Shown: in pieces, positions 50,993 through 60,020 of the stretch
How positions within the stretch are numbered: position 1 is the first letter of the stretch
Layout of the letters: each line of letters opens with the position of its first letter
Assembly: GCA_012270125.1 (NCBI GenBank)
Contig: JAAXIY010000048.1
Coordinates: forward strand, 1 to 64,000
Source: Paracoccaceae bacterium
GTDB lineage: Bacteria; Pseudomonadota; Alphaproteobacteria; Rhodobacterales; Rhodobacteraceae
Direction: 5' to 3'
Length of the DNA stretch: 64,000 nucleotides
Position numbers and translations under genes: made by a program
Notes under the pieces: model-generated
Databases searched by the model: none
Told to the model about the DNA's origin: nothing
What the model saw: the letters and a program-made list of their open reading frames with translations, nothing else

Positions 50993-52200
50993 GATGGCGT
51001 GATACCTCTTAGTTTTTCTGAACGTCTCCGCAGCATTTCAATTGTAATTAGTAGAGCTATAGAGATTGCAACGAGAATAGTAGCAACGGCAAGGATAGTA
51101 GGGCTAATTTGTTCTCTCAGACCCGTAAACATCTGCCAAGGCAAGGTCTTTTGGTTTGTTGATCCAACAAACATTACTACGACCACCTCATCGAAAGACG
51201 TAATAAATGCAAATAGTCCTCCAGAAATCACACCAGGCAAGATTAGTGGCATTTGAATTTTGAAAAATGTCTTTATTGGATTTGCTCCCATACTTGCTGC
51301 CGCTCGAGTTAAAGAGCTATCAAATCCAACTAATGTTGCTGTCACTGTAATTATGACAAAAGGGATCCCCAAAACACTATGAGCTAGAATAACTTTAACA
51401 TATCCGACAAAATTCTTATCCAAGCCGATTGTATCCTCCAAAAAATTTCCCACATGAGAATAAAAGAAAAACATCCCTGTGGCAGAAATGATTAATGGGA
51501 CAATCATTGGTGATATTAAAATCGCCATTATTGCTCTTTTGAATGGTACATGGCTTTGACTAAGGCCAATTGCTGCTAGAGTTCCAAGAGAAACAGATAC
51601 CAGAGTTGCAACCGGTGCTATCAATAAGGAATTTTTGAAGGATCGTTGCCATTCGTTGTTAGTAAAGAAATCTCTGTAGTGCTTCAGTGAGTATCCCTCT
51701 GGCTCAAATTTAAGCATTTCGGGAGTAAAAGTGAAAAAATCTTGTGAATTAAATGATAAGGGCATGACAACTAGAATTGGCATAATTAGAAAAACGAAGA
51801 TAACCCCACAGATAACCCTAAAAAGATAGTGCCACAAAACCTGGCTAGACGAGAGATAAGGCTGAAGCTTTGTTCTATACTTTCCTAGGTAAAGCCAGTA
51901 CAAGTACCAACCCAAAAACCAACCTAATAAGAGGCCGAGTATAATCCCGACAATACCAAGAAAGTAAAAAGCTGCGAATGCAAAAAAGGCACATATGATG
52001 TAGCGCACTTTATTTTCATTCTGACCAGTAGAAATTGCTGCAATGCTTATGAAAACGACCACTAATATACCGATTAGCAAACCTAAAAAGCCGGAACCGT
52101 TTGCAACGCCGATTATTAGACCAATCAAACCGCCAACTAATCCCATCGAAGAGAGAGTAAATACAATATTATTTTGGAAAAGGGGCTGTGACTTATTCAT
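50989..52200 (-). CDS. Polyamine-type ABC importer permease (PotC/PotI type), extended
   Basis: A 403-residue permease. The PotC-like core begins near residue 125 (YLFRVICGVIFVFLIMPIL) and carries the EAA loop AAASMGANPIKTFFKIQMP. Preceding it is an extra N-terminal module of about 120 residues with roughly four hydrophobic, Gly-rich helices, absent from E. coli PotC (264 aa). The extension may be a regulatory or assembly domain. It starts 4 nt after the PotB-type stop and is last in the transport operon. It overlaps the convergent agmatinase gene by 4 nt. Confidence 0.88.
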   Translation of the reverse strand: MNKSQPLFQNNIVFTLSSMGLVGGLIGLIIGVANGSGFLGLLIGILVVVFISIAAISTGQNENKVRYIICAFFAFAAFYFLGIVGIILGLLLGWFLGWYLYWLYLGKYRTKLQPYLSSSQVLWHYLFRVICGVIFVFLIMPILVVMPLSFNSQDFFTFTPEMLKFEPEGYSLKHYRDFFTNNEWQRSFKNSLLIAPVATLVSVSLGTLAAIGLSQSHVPFKRAIMAILISPMIVPLIISATGMFFFYSHVGNFLEDTIGLDKNFVGYVKVILAHSVLGIPFVIITVTATLVGFDSSLTRAAASMGANPIKTFFKIQMPLILPGVISGGLFAFITSFDEVVVVMFVGSTNQKTLPWQMFTGLREQISPTILAVATILVAISIALLITIEMLRRRSEKLRGITPS

Positions 52201-52204
52201 TCTT

Positions 52205-53479
52205 TTATCCCCCTAATTTCACATTATCGATGCCGACAATTTTGTCATAGGTCCAATATAGAATTAAAACAGCGACTAAAAGAATAGTACCTAAAGCTGC
52301 GGCTAAGCCCCAGTTTAATGACTTCAGTATATGATAAGCAATACGATTGGATATAAACACGCCTTTAGTTCCACCGACGATTTCAGGCGTGATGTAGTAT
52401 CCAATTGCTAGTATGAAAACTAATATTGAGCCCGCACCAATTCCTGGTACAGACTGAGGAAAATAAACGCGCCAGAATGCAGTCCAATTTGTTGCACCTA
52501 ATGATTTTGCTGCACGCAAATAACTTGGAGGGATTGTTTGCATTACAGAATACATTGGTAAAATCATAAAAGGCAAAAGTATATGGGTCATAGCAACGAT
52601 AGTCCCGATTTCATTATTAATCATGATGAGACGACCCTCATCTGATATAAGGCTAAGTTGCACGAGAACATCATTTATAACGCCTTGTTGCTGTAGCATG
52701 ACTTTCCATGCCGAAGTCCTCACCAACAAGGATGTCCAAAAGGGTAACAAAACCAAAATCATAAGTAAGTTTGCTTGTCTCATTGGAAGGTTTGCTAAAA
52801 GCCAAGCTACTGGATATCCGAGAATGATGCATGAAAAAGTAATTATTAACGACATGATCAAGGTTCGCTGGAATAACTTAATTAATATAGTTTTGTCTTC
52901 TGGCTGCCAATCTGCCCCTTGGGCGGTCTTCCGCATATCCACTGCGTTCAAAAAATACCCCGAAGTGTAAGCTGGACTATGCGTTTTAATTGTTTGCCAT
53001 ACTTCTACTTCACCCCATCCTTTATGCACTTTTATTAATTTTTCTTTAAATGGACCATCAGTTTCAATATCCCATTTTTTTGCTTTTCTTGCAGTCTTTT
53101 TGAAAAGTGATGCAATCCCAGATTTTTCATAATTGAGCCTTAGGGCTACTTTAGTATGCACTTTGGCCTTTGCAGCATTCTGAATGTCTTGAGCGAATGC
53201 TTTGTAAACAGACTCGTCAGGTAATTCACCGCTCAATGCATCCCAAGATTGAATAGACTGTACTGTTAAAGGTAAAGTTTTACCTACTAATTCATTTTCG
53301 ACCGATCTGGATAGCATGGAAACGATCGGCATTATAAATGCAACTAAAATGAAGATTAATAATGGAGCTATTAATAACAAAGCTCTCAGTTTTTGCTGTC
53401 GGAGAGAGCGATTTAGACTCTTCTTCAACGGAGTGCCATCTGCTGACAAAAGCACATTTGTGGAAGAGTTACTAACCAT
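52205..53479 (-). CDS. Polyamine-type ABC importer permease (PotB/PotH type), with insertion
   Basis: A 424-residue permease. After the first helix (about 33-53) there is a hydrophilic, presumably periplasmic insertion of roughly 130 residues before the five-helix core (from about 185). The EAA loop is AAKSLGATNWTAFWRVYFP. E. coli PotB is 275 aa, so this is a long variant. It lies 79 nt after the binding-protein gene, with a stem-loop in between, and 4 nt before the PotC-type gene. Confidence 0.88.
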   Translation of the reverse strand: MVSNSSTNVLLSADGTPLKKSLNRSLRQQKLRALLLIAPLLIFILVAFIMPIVSMLSRSVENELVGKTLPLTVQSIQSWDALSGELPDESVYKAFAQDIQNAAKAKVHTKVALRLNYEKSGIASLFKKTARKAKKWDIETDGPFKEKLIKVHKGWGEVEVWQTIKTHSPAYTSGYFLNAVDMRKTAQGADWQPEDKTILIKLFQRTLIMSLIITFSCIILGYPVAWLLANLPMRQANLLMILVLLPFWTSLLVRTSAWKVMLQQQGVINDVLVQLSLISDEGRLIMINNEIGTIVAMTHILLPFMILPMYSVMQTIPPSYLRAAKSLGATNWTAFWRVYFPQSVPGIGAGSILVFILAIGYYITPEIVGGTKGVFISNRIAYHILKSLNWGLAAALGTILLVAVLILYWTYDKIVGIDNVKLGG

Positions 53480-53518
53480 TAAGGTCTCATTCTAATGTAT
53501 TAAAAATTCAGTTTGCAA

Positions 53519-53544
53519 TTGAAGGGCCCAAACGAGCCCTTCAA
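53519..53544 (-). other. Stem-loop between the PotD-type and PotB-type genes
   Basis: Perfect 9-bp arms (TTGAAGGGC / GCCCTTCAA) around an 8-nt loop, 14 nt after the binding-protein stop. There is no T-run on the minus strand. It probably stabilises the binding-protein transcript and attenuates the permeases, as at the other importer operons. Confidence 0.75.
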
Positions 53545-53558
53545 TATATGTTAATTTA

Positions 53559-54665
53559 TTACTTAGCTAACCATGCTTGAAATTTTGCATCTAGATCATC
53601 TCTGTAATCTGCCCAAAAGTCATAATTCATCAAGAAGGCTCTTGATAGATTTTCAGGTGCTGTTGGCATATGAGGAGCCATATCTATACCAAGCTCTGCA
53701 TGCTTTCCAACAAGTGGTGCTGAAGATGCTCTCGCTGGACCATAACTGATGTATTTAGCCTGATCAGCAAGCCGCTGCGTATCTGTAGCGAACATGATAT
53801 AGTCTAATGCTCGAGCCTGTCTTTCTGGGCTTAATCCAGTAGGAATAATCCAACCATCTAAGTCCATAACTTGACCATCCCAAATCATTGCAACAGGTTG
53901 CTTTTGCTCTTCAATTAATGAAAACAAACGACCATTGTAAGTTGCACCCATAATGACTTCACCGTCAGCTAGTAACTGTGGAGTATCTGAACCTGATGAA
54001 ACCCAAATCACGTCGTCTTTAATTGTATCGAGTTTTGCAAGGGCTTGGTTTTGACCTTCTTCCGTTGCAAGCACTTCATATATATCTGCTTTTGCAACCC
54101 CGTCGCAAAGAAGAGCCCATTCCATCTGATTAATAGGAACACTAAATAGTGAGCGCTTTCCTGGATAAGTTTTTGTGTCAAAAACTGCACAAACATCTGT
54201 TGGAGGCGTGTCACCTACTAGGTCTGTGCGGTATCCAAAAGTGGTTGAGTAAACAATCTGTGGAATAAAGCACTCAGAAACTAACATATCTCCAAAATCT
54301 TCAGAAGCTGGAGTGCCATCAGGCGCTGCAGCAAGCATAGTATCTGGGTCAATTTCCATAGCTAAGCCTTCGTCGCACAACTGCATAGCTGGTGCTGCTT
54401 CGACATCTACAACATCCCATGTGATGTTATTCGCCTCGTTCATTGCTCTTAACTGTGCAACTGCTGTTGATGAGCTGTCATCATTAAGTATAGTCACGCC
54501 AGTCTTTGCTGAATAAGGCTCGTGATATGCTTTCAGTTGAGACTTAGAATAAGCCCCACCCCAAGACACGATAGTCATTTCCATAGACATATGACTACCA
54601 GCAAAAGCAACACCTGAAATCAATGCTGCTGATGCAGTTGTCAAAATTGTTTTAGTGAAGTTCAT
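53559..54665 (-). CDS. Polyamine-type ABC substrate-binding protein (PotD/PotF type)
   Basis: A 368-residue periplasmic SBP_bac_8/PotD-type binding protein with a signal peptide ending GVAFAGS. It shows the family start (MTIVSWGGAYSKSQ), a middle block WDVVDVEAAPAM, and a C-terminal region with YGPARASSAPLV. The ligand may be putrescine/spermidine, but PotD-like proteins also carry opines, GABA and other cations. The upstream genes in the operon (DAPAL-like, M24, EutA-like) argue for a non-polyamine possibility. A hairpin with T-run separates it from the ATPase gene. Confidence 0.88.
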   Translation of the reverse strand: MNFTKTILTTASAALISGVAFAGSHMSMEMTIVSWGGAYSKSQLKAYHEPYSAKTGVTILNDDSSSTAVAQLRAMNEANNITWDVVDVEAAPAMQLCDEGLAMEIDPDTMLAAAPDGTPASEDFGDMLVSECFIPQIVYSTTFGYRTDLVGDTPPTDVCAVFDTKTYPGKRSLFSVPINQMEWALLCDGVAKADIYEVLATEEGQNQALAKLDTIKDDVIWVSSGSDTPQLLADGEVIMGATYNGRLFSLIEEQKQPVAMIWDGQVMDLDGWIIPTGLSPERQARALDYIMFATDTQRLADQAKYISYGPARASSAPLVGKHAELGIDMAPHMPTAPENLSRAFLMNYDFWADYRDDLDAKFQAWLAK

Positions 54666-54696
54666 AAGCTTCTCCCATGTTACCCGTTGTTTGAAA

Positions 54697-54735
54697 AAAA
54701 GTATTAGTCTTACGGGTTAATTAACTAATACTTTT
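54697..54735 (-). terminator. Attenuator-like hairpin between ATPase and PotD-type genes
   Basis: On the minus strand, AAAAGTATTAG pairs perfectly with CTAATACTTTT (11 bp, 17-nt loop) and runs into a seven-T tract, the layout of an intrinsic terminator, though AT-rich. The loop contains ACCCGT, complementary to ACGGGT just downstream (54682-54687), before the PotD ribosome site. The two pairings cannot easily coexist, suggesting an attenuator or a partial terminator. Confidence 0.5.
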
Positions 54736-54776
54736 ATAGCTGGATCCAAAAAATGGATAAGCTAAATGTTAATTCT

Positions 54777-55877
54777 TTAGGCGTCCAAAGCACGGCAGCA
54801 CGACGGTGACCAGCCAATCTCGATTTTTTCTCCTGGATTAAGTCTTACTTGATCAGAAGAGTTTCTAGTTTTTACAATAAAGTCATCACTCCCAGCCACT
54901 CGTAGCCTTGTACGGAAAACGTCTCCCATATAAATAAACTCAAGAACCTCTGCCGTCAAAGTGTGAGATCCTGGCGGCAACCTTTTTTTGTTCAATTCAA
55001 CTCTCTCTGGTCTTATTGATACCTGTGTGCGTTCGCCCACTGTAGACACGTTCACTGGCTTACAATCAATTACTTCTCCACTATCTAGTTTGACTGTGGC
55101 AGTTTCATTTTTTAATTTAGCAACAGTTCCATTCAATGTATTGTTTTCACCAATAAATTGCGCAACGAAGCTATTTTCGGGTTCTTCGTAAAGCTGATCA
55201 GGCGTAGCTAATTGCTGTATACGACCGTCATTAAAAACCGCCACTCGATCTGACATGGTTAGTGCTTCTGTCTGATCGTGCGTAACATAGACAACGGTTA
55301 TTCCTAAGCGATGAGCAAGCGCGGTTATTTCAAACTGCATTTTTTCTCTTAGCTGCTTGTCCAGAGCTCCTAATGGTTCATCCATTAAAACCAATTCAGG
55401 TTCAAATACGAGTGCCCTGGCTAACGCTATACGTTGCTGCTGTCCGCCGGAAAGTTGTGCTGGCCTTCTCCCTTTAAAATCACCCATCTCAACCATGTCG
55501 AGAGCACGGTTTACTTTTTCTTCACGAGTTGTCTTATCCAGTTTTCTAACTTCGAGAGGAAAGGATAAGTTCTCGGCAACGCTCATGTGAGGAAACAATG
55601 CATAGTTTTGGAATACCATTCCAATACCACGTTTGTGGGGAGGAATATTGTTAATAGAAATACCGTTTAACATAATCTCGCCATGGGTGGCTGTCTCAAA
55701 TCCTGCTAGCATCATCAGGCAGGTCGTTTTCCCAGAGCCTGATGGCCCCAGCATTGTCAAAAACTCGCCTTTGGGTATTTCCAAATTTAGATCTTTGACA
55801 ACGAGTGTTTCGCCATCATAACTTTTTTGAACTCTTTCAAACTTTACAAATGCCGACTTGCTATTCTTCCGTGCCAA
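54777..55877 (-). CDS. Polyamine-type ABC importer ATPase (PotA/PotG type)
   Basis: A 366-residue ATPase with Walker A GPSGSGKTT (about 45-53), LSGGQQQRIALARAL, Walker B LVLMDEPLGALD, and a C-terminal TOBE domain from about 285. The start is TTG with AAAGGA about 10 nt upstream; no suitable ATG exists. It is the first transporter gene, 137 nt below the EutA-like gene. It probably shares the transcript from the three upstream catabolic genes or has its own promoter in that gap. Confidence 0.9.
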   Translation of the reverse strand: MARKNSKSAFVKFERVQKSYDGETLVVKDLNLEIPKGEFLTMLGPSGSGKTTCLMMLAGFETATHGEIMLNGISINNIPPHKRGIGMVFQNYALFPHMSVAENLSFPLEVRKLDKTTREEKVNRALDMVEMGDFKGRRPAQLSGGQQQRIALARALVFEPELVLMDEPLGALDKQLREKMQFEITALAHRLGITVVYVTHDQTEALTMSDRVAVFNDGRIQQLATPDQLYEEPENSFVAQFIGENNTLNGTVAKLKNETATVKLDSGEVIDCKPVNVSTVGERTQVSIRPERVELNKKRLPPGSHTLTAEVLEFIYMGDVFRTRLRVAGSDDFIVKTRNSSDQVRLNPGEKIEIGWSPSCCRALDA

Positions 55878-56014
55878 AATTTATATTCCTTTGGGTCTTA
55901 AGCCTGATTGTATTCAACCTGTTATTTAAAACATATAGTTTACTCGTTAATCAAGTTGAATGAGACTATTTTTTTCCAATTTTAAGGCAGAGGTTTCTTT
56001 AAACAGAATATTAT

Positions 56015-56725
56015 TTAAGCATTTTCTGAAGATAATTTCTTCATATGCCAGGCTAATGATTGATTGCTAGAAAAAACAGGTTTGTCTATTTGTTTGGATA
56101 TTTCATCCAAACAGCCGAAAGTTCTTAAATTTGTGCAACTAATAAACACGGCTTCGACAGATATATTTTGACCAAGGCTTATCGCGGCTTTAGTAGTCGA
56201 GATCTCTGAAATTCTTGCGACTTTTTCTTCTTTTTCTTCTCCAAAAGTTCCAAAAATTTCTATACTTAAGCCACTATTTTCAAATGCTTTTCTAAGAGGT
56301 GTGTTCACTTCCTCAATATAGGGCGAAAGTAAAGCGAGCTTTGTTACTCCAAGATGCTTTGCATATTCCGTTGCTGCTAAAAGGGGGTTTGTGACATTTT
56401 TAACGGAACAGCCGGATTTTATTAAATCAGATATTATCTCAGAACCGATTATAGCGCTTGCTGAAGTACATCCATAGCCAACAACAGAATACTCCCTAGA
56501 CTGTGGTAGCAGATTAGCGGCAGCCTTAATATTTCCTTCCATATTAGATAATTGCTTTGCTGTAACTTCTAAACCGCTTGGTATTCTTGTTACAAATAAC
56601 TGGTCTTGAGAATCATTGAAAGCTTGTCGAAATTCGGTTTCAATTGTTTCGTCCACTTGAAGGACAATTAAACCCATCGGCGGAAGCCTTTGCTTATCAG
56701 AAGATAGTTTAAAATCAAACTTCAT
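56015..56725 (-). CDS. EutA-like Asp/Glu racemase/maleate isomerase family protein
   Basis: A 236-residue protein with the two active-site Cys motifs of the maleate isomerase/arylmalonate decarboxylase family: YGCTSAS (about 95-101) and SCTNLRT (about 200-206), followed by SSNQSLAWH. This pattern closely recalls ectoine-utilisation EutA. It likely racemises or isomerises a small dicarboxylate or amino acid. It overlaps the M24 gene by 4 nt (ATGA), so translation is coupled. True ectoine genes (doeB/eutE, eutC) are absent here, so the substrate is open. Confidence 0.82.
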   Translation of the reverse strand: MKFDFKLSSDKQRLPPMGLIVLQVDETIETEFRQAFNDSQDQLFVTRIPSGLEVTAKQLSNMEGNIKAAANLLPQSREYSVVGYGCTSASAIIGSEIISDLIKSGCSVKNVTNPLLAATEYAKHLGVTKLALLSPYIEEVNTPLRKAFENSGLSIEIFGTFGEEKEEKVARISEISTTKAAISLGQNISVEAVFISCTNLRTFGCLDEISKQIDKPVFSSNQSLAWHMKKLSSENA

Positions 56726-57855
56726 ATTACTGGTAATTCTTTATTTACTTTTGGGCTTAGATATCGAGCGCCAGTTTCAGTTATTTCTATATTTTCTTCA
56801 TGAACAATTATTTTATCACTTAACGCTATGCCAGGCTCCAAGCTTAACACCATTCCTGTCTCTAAAACAGTATGGTCGTCTGGAATTAATGAAGGCCACT
56901 CCGTCAAAGACATGCCAACGCCATGTCCCAGGCGCCCTGCATCGGTACCTGATGCATTCTTGGTGAGAACGGTATTCATAGCATGAAAAAGGTCTGATGC
57001 CATCGCCCCGGGTTTTGCAAGTTCGAATGCAGCATCGGAAGCATCCAAAAGTTGTGAGTAAGCTTTTTTTACTCCGCTAGAAGGGGCGCCAATCGACCAA
57101 TTTCTATCATAATCGCAGAAATATCCATCCCAAACCAAACCGGTATCCAGCATGAGTAGGTCACCTCTTTTGAGGGGAGCCTCTTTTGCTGGTGAAATAA
57201 CATCATCGTATCCTTCAGTATCTGCTCCACCAGCTAGATAAGGTACCCAATCAGCACCAGCTTCTAAACATAAAACTTGAAATCGCCGAAACACTTCGTC
57301 TAGTTGAATATTTTCAGAAGCAATTTCTGGAACACGACCGAAGGCTTCCTTAGCAATCATGCAGGCTTTTTCAATCTTTACAATTTCTTCTTTAGATTTA
57401 ATCATCCTAAGATTTTTCACAATTTCAAAATCATGACTTAGGTTTACGTTTTGACTTAATTTAATTAAGTCATTTCGAGGTATTCGAACATGTGTTTCTG
57501 CTCCGCTAGGAATGCCGATCCTATTTTTTTTGGCCACCTCATTTAGTGTTTCTGACAGAAGATTTATGCCATCGTCTGTTAAATCTGGCGATGGCCATGT
57601 GCGGATATCCTCTACCCAAGTTTTACTCATCAAGGCTTCGCCTATTGATGGAATAACAGCTATTGGTTTTCCACTTTGAGGAATAATAAGGTACCAAGGT
57701 CTAGTCGGACTTTCCCAAAACCTGGTGAGGAAGCCAGTGAAATACCTAACGTTTGTCTCAGTTGTGAGCAGTAGGGCACCAAGCTCATGTTGTTGCATTA
57801 GTTGCTGGGCCTTTAATGTCCTAAATTCATATTGAGCTAGGTTAAACCCTCTCAT
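56722..57855 (-). CDS. M24-family Xaa-Pro dipeptidase-like hydrolase
   Basis: A 377-residue pita-bread metallohydrolase. It has an N-terminal creatinase-like domain (1-135) and a C-terminal catalytic domain with metal ligands Asp (MLDTGLVWDG and CDYDR), His (LGHGVGM), Glu (LSLEPG) and Glu (EENIEITETG). Relatives include Xaa-Pro peptidases, creatinase and ectoine hydrolase DoeA/EutD. Being sandwiched by overlaps between a DAPAL-like and a EutA-like gene suggests hydrolysis of a cyclic amidine or amide rather than general peptide turnover. That is inference. Confidence 0.86.
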   Translation of the reverse strand: MRGFNLAQYEFRTLKAQQLMQQHELGALLLTTETNVRYFTGFLTRFWESPTRPWYLIIPQSGKPIAVIPSIGEALMSKTWVEDIRTWPSPDLTDDGINLLSETLNEVAKKNRIGIPSGAETHVRIPRNDLIKLSQNVNLSHDFEIVKNLRMIKSKEEIVKIEKACMIAKEAFGRVPEIASENIQLDEVFRRFQVLCLEAGADWVPYLAGGADTEGYDDVISPAKEAPLKRGDLLMLDTGLVWDGYFCDYDRNWSIGAPSSGVKKAYSQLLDASDAAFELAKPGAMASDLFHAMNTVLTKNASGTDAGRLGHGVGMSLTEWPSLIPDDHTVLETGMVLSLEPGIALSDKIIVHEENIEITETGARYLSPKVNKELPVI

Positions 57856-58895
57856 TCTGCAATCTCCGATAGAAAACAGAGAACGTTAGAATTGGGGCCT
57901 AAATTAAGCAATTCTGCAACTTGCTCATTCATAGCTGCAGCAACTCCTGCTCCTCCTGAAGCTGTCGTCGCTAAATTGGATTTAGACATTTTTTCTAGAC
58001 ATCTGGTTACTTCAACATCATCGAGTGTTAAAAAATAGTCAGCATCTCTTGCCAAGCCATTGAGCGCAATAAAAGAAGGCTCTTTGCAGTCAAGACGTCC
58101 CATAATACTATCGGGTCCTTCTGTTAGAACGGGTTTGCCAAGCTCGATGCTTTTTTGCAAAGCTGGGGCGGCAGACGGCTCAACAACTGTTATCAATGGA
58201 GTATCGCCCCAAATTTTCCGAATATGGGCAGCTACTGCTCCAGCCAACCCCCCAACGCCAGCCTGCAAAAATACATGAGAGGCTTTACTCTTGCTCTGGT
58301 TCATTGCTTCATCAGCCATTTGTAGGTATCCCTCCATTAGTTTTAGAGGTTGGTCTATGTAATCCTTCCAAGAGCTGTCTGATAATAAAATCCAATCATT
58401 TTCTTCAGCTGCTTTTAAAGCTGCTGACATAGACGCGGCATAATCTATTCCTTTTCGAACTGGAACGGCTCCTTTTTCTCTTAGTCTGTCAGAAAAGCTT
58501 TCGGGGACTGTTTCTGAAATAAAAACAACAGCTTTAGCTCCAAAAATTTTGGCTCCTGCTGCGAGACTTAATCCGTGGTTCCCTGCACTTGCTGTCACGT
58601 AAGTTTTCCCTTCCAAAGTAGTAGAGCAGGGGTTTTCATCTAGTTCTTGTGCGTGGCTAGCAATTACGTAAGCAGCGCCAAGAGCCTTAAATGAACCTAA
58701 TCCCATTCTGCCTCTTTCATCTTTTACCCATAGGGTGCCATGAGGTAAAAAATCTTCTAATTCCAATAAGGGGGTTTCAGATGCAATTGGGCATTTTTTA
58801 AGCAGGTTGGAAACTTTATCAACATTGGTAGATGGAAACGGGGCGTTATCTATTATCTTTATTTCCCCCCTGGCTGCGTTTTTAATTAACCGCAT
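57852..58895 (-). CDS. PLP enzyme, diaminopropionate ammonia-lyase-like
   Basis: A fold-type II PLP enzyme of about 347 residues. The Schiff-base Lys lies in RMGLGSFKALGAAY, which follows the diaminopropionate ammonia-lyase pattern more than that of threonine dehydratase; SAGNHG supplies the substrate-carboxylate loop. It would eliminate ammonia from 2,3-diaminopropionate or a related diamino/hydroxyamino acid. Start: ATG 58895 has AGGAG 8 nt upstream; a TTG 45 nt earlier lacks one. It is first of three coupled genes (4-nt overlap with M24). Confidence 0.83.
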   Translation of the reverse strand: MRLIKNAARGEIKIIDNAPFPSTNVDKVSNLLKKCPIASETPLLELEDFLPHGTLWVKDERGRMGLGSFKALGAAYVIASHAQELDENPCSTTLEGKTYVTASAGNHGLSLAAGAKIFGAKAVVFISETVPESFSDRLREKGAVPVRKGIDYAASMSAALKAAEENDWILLSDSSWKDYIDQPLKLMEGYLQMADEAMNQSKSKASHVFLQAGVGGLAGAVAAHIRKIWGDTPLITVVEPSAAPALQKSIELGKPVLTEGPDSIMGRLDCKEPSFIALNGLARDADYFLTLDDVEVTRCLEKMSKSNLATTASGGAGVAAAMNEQVAELLNLGPNSNVLCFLSEIAE

Positions 58896-59010
58896 GTATT
58901 TCTCCTGATGAAAAGTTTCGTTAGTTATGCAATTATCCAATATTAACCTATATTAATTTTGCGCAACAAAAAACTTTTTAAGTGCCTAAAAGCTGGATGG
59001 ATTAAATGTC

Positions 59011-59907
59011 ATGAAAATATTGTCGGTTGGGGAGTGTATGGCAGAGCTTTCGCCAGACGAACAACCAGGAAAATTTAATCTTGGGTTTGCTGGAGATACT
59101 TTTAACACAGCCTGGTATATTGCCAACAACCATTTCGATGTAAATTCTGCTTACTTATCAAAAGTAGGTGATGATCAACTTTCAGAAGAGATGCTTCAAT
59201 TTATGTCTGATAATCGTGTTGATATAAAATATGTAAAAAAAGTTACGGGCTCTACAACAGGTCTCTACCTAATCTCATTAGTAAACGGCGAGAGAACTTT
59301 TTCTTACTGGCGAAATAACTCAGCTGCTAAACTTTTGGCTCAGTCCCCGGATGATCTTGAGAATGCTATGAAAGAGCAAGATATTATATATTTTTCAGGA
59401 ATTACTTTGGCTATATTAGATACGAATTCTAGAGAAAACCTATTTTCTAGCTTGAAATTGGCGCGGCATGCAGGGACAAAGATTGCATTTGATCCAAATA
59501 TTCGACCTAAATTATGGACTGACAGAAATGAAATGTGTGAGGTCATTATGGCTGGAGCAAATTTGAGTGATATAATTCTGCCGTCATTCGAGGATGAGGC
59601 GGTTTGGTTTTCAGACACTGATCCAAATTCAACTTTGGATCGCTATCGAAATGTTGGCGCGGAAACAATAGTCGTGAAAAATGCTGGAGAACCTATTTCT
59701 TTTTTTTCAGAACAAGAAATGGGGATTCATAATATAAAAGCAATAGAAAAAATTGTTGATAGCACTGCTGCCGGTGACAGTTTTAATTCTGAGATATTAG
59801 TCGGTTTACTAAGAAAAATTCCGATTAATGATGCGATTAATAATGGTGTTAATTTGGCAAAAAAAGTAATCGTGGGAAAAGGCGCCCTAGTTCCAAGCAA
59901 TGTGTAA
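59011..59907 (+). CDS. PfkB-family sugar kinase, 2-keto-3-deoxygluconate kinase-like
   Basis: A 298-residue ribokinase-fold kinase. The N-terminal GECMAELSP and GFAGDTFNTAWY (about 28-39) are typical of KDG kinases. The C-terminal DSTAAGDSFNS (about 250-260) contains the anion hole and catalytic Asp. It phosphorylates 2-keto-3-deoxygluconate in Entner-Doudoroff or uronate catabolism. No aldolase gene is adjacent. It is transcribed alone, divergent from the DAPAL-like operon. Confidence 0.85.
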   Translation: MKILSVGECMAELSPDEQPGKFNLGFAGDTFNTAWYIANNHFDVNSAYLSKVGDDQLSEEMLQFMSDNRVDIKYVKKVTGSTTGLYLISLVNGERTFSYWRNNSAAKLLAQSPDDLENAMKEQDIIYFSGITLAILDTNSRENLFSSLKLARHAGTKIAFDPNIRPKLWTDRNEMCEVIMAGANLSDIILPSFEDEAVWFSDTDPNSTLDRYRNVGAETIVVKNAGEPISFFSEQEMGIHNIKAIEKIVDSTAAGDSFNSEILVGLLRKIPINDAINNGVNLAKKVIVGKGALVPSNV

Positions 59908-60020
59908 ATTAAGGTAAAAGTATCGATAATTTTTGATAGAAAATAAGTGGCTAATATACTAAGTTATAATAATAAATTAACGTGCTTTATACGACAGTGG
60001 GAAAATATTTGGGGCAAGGA

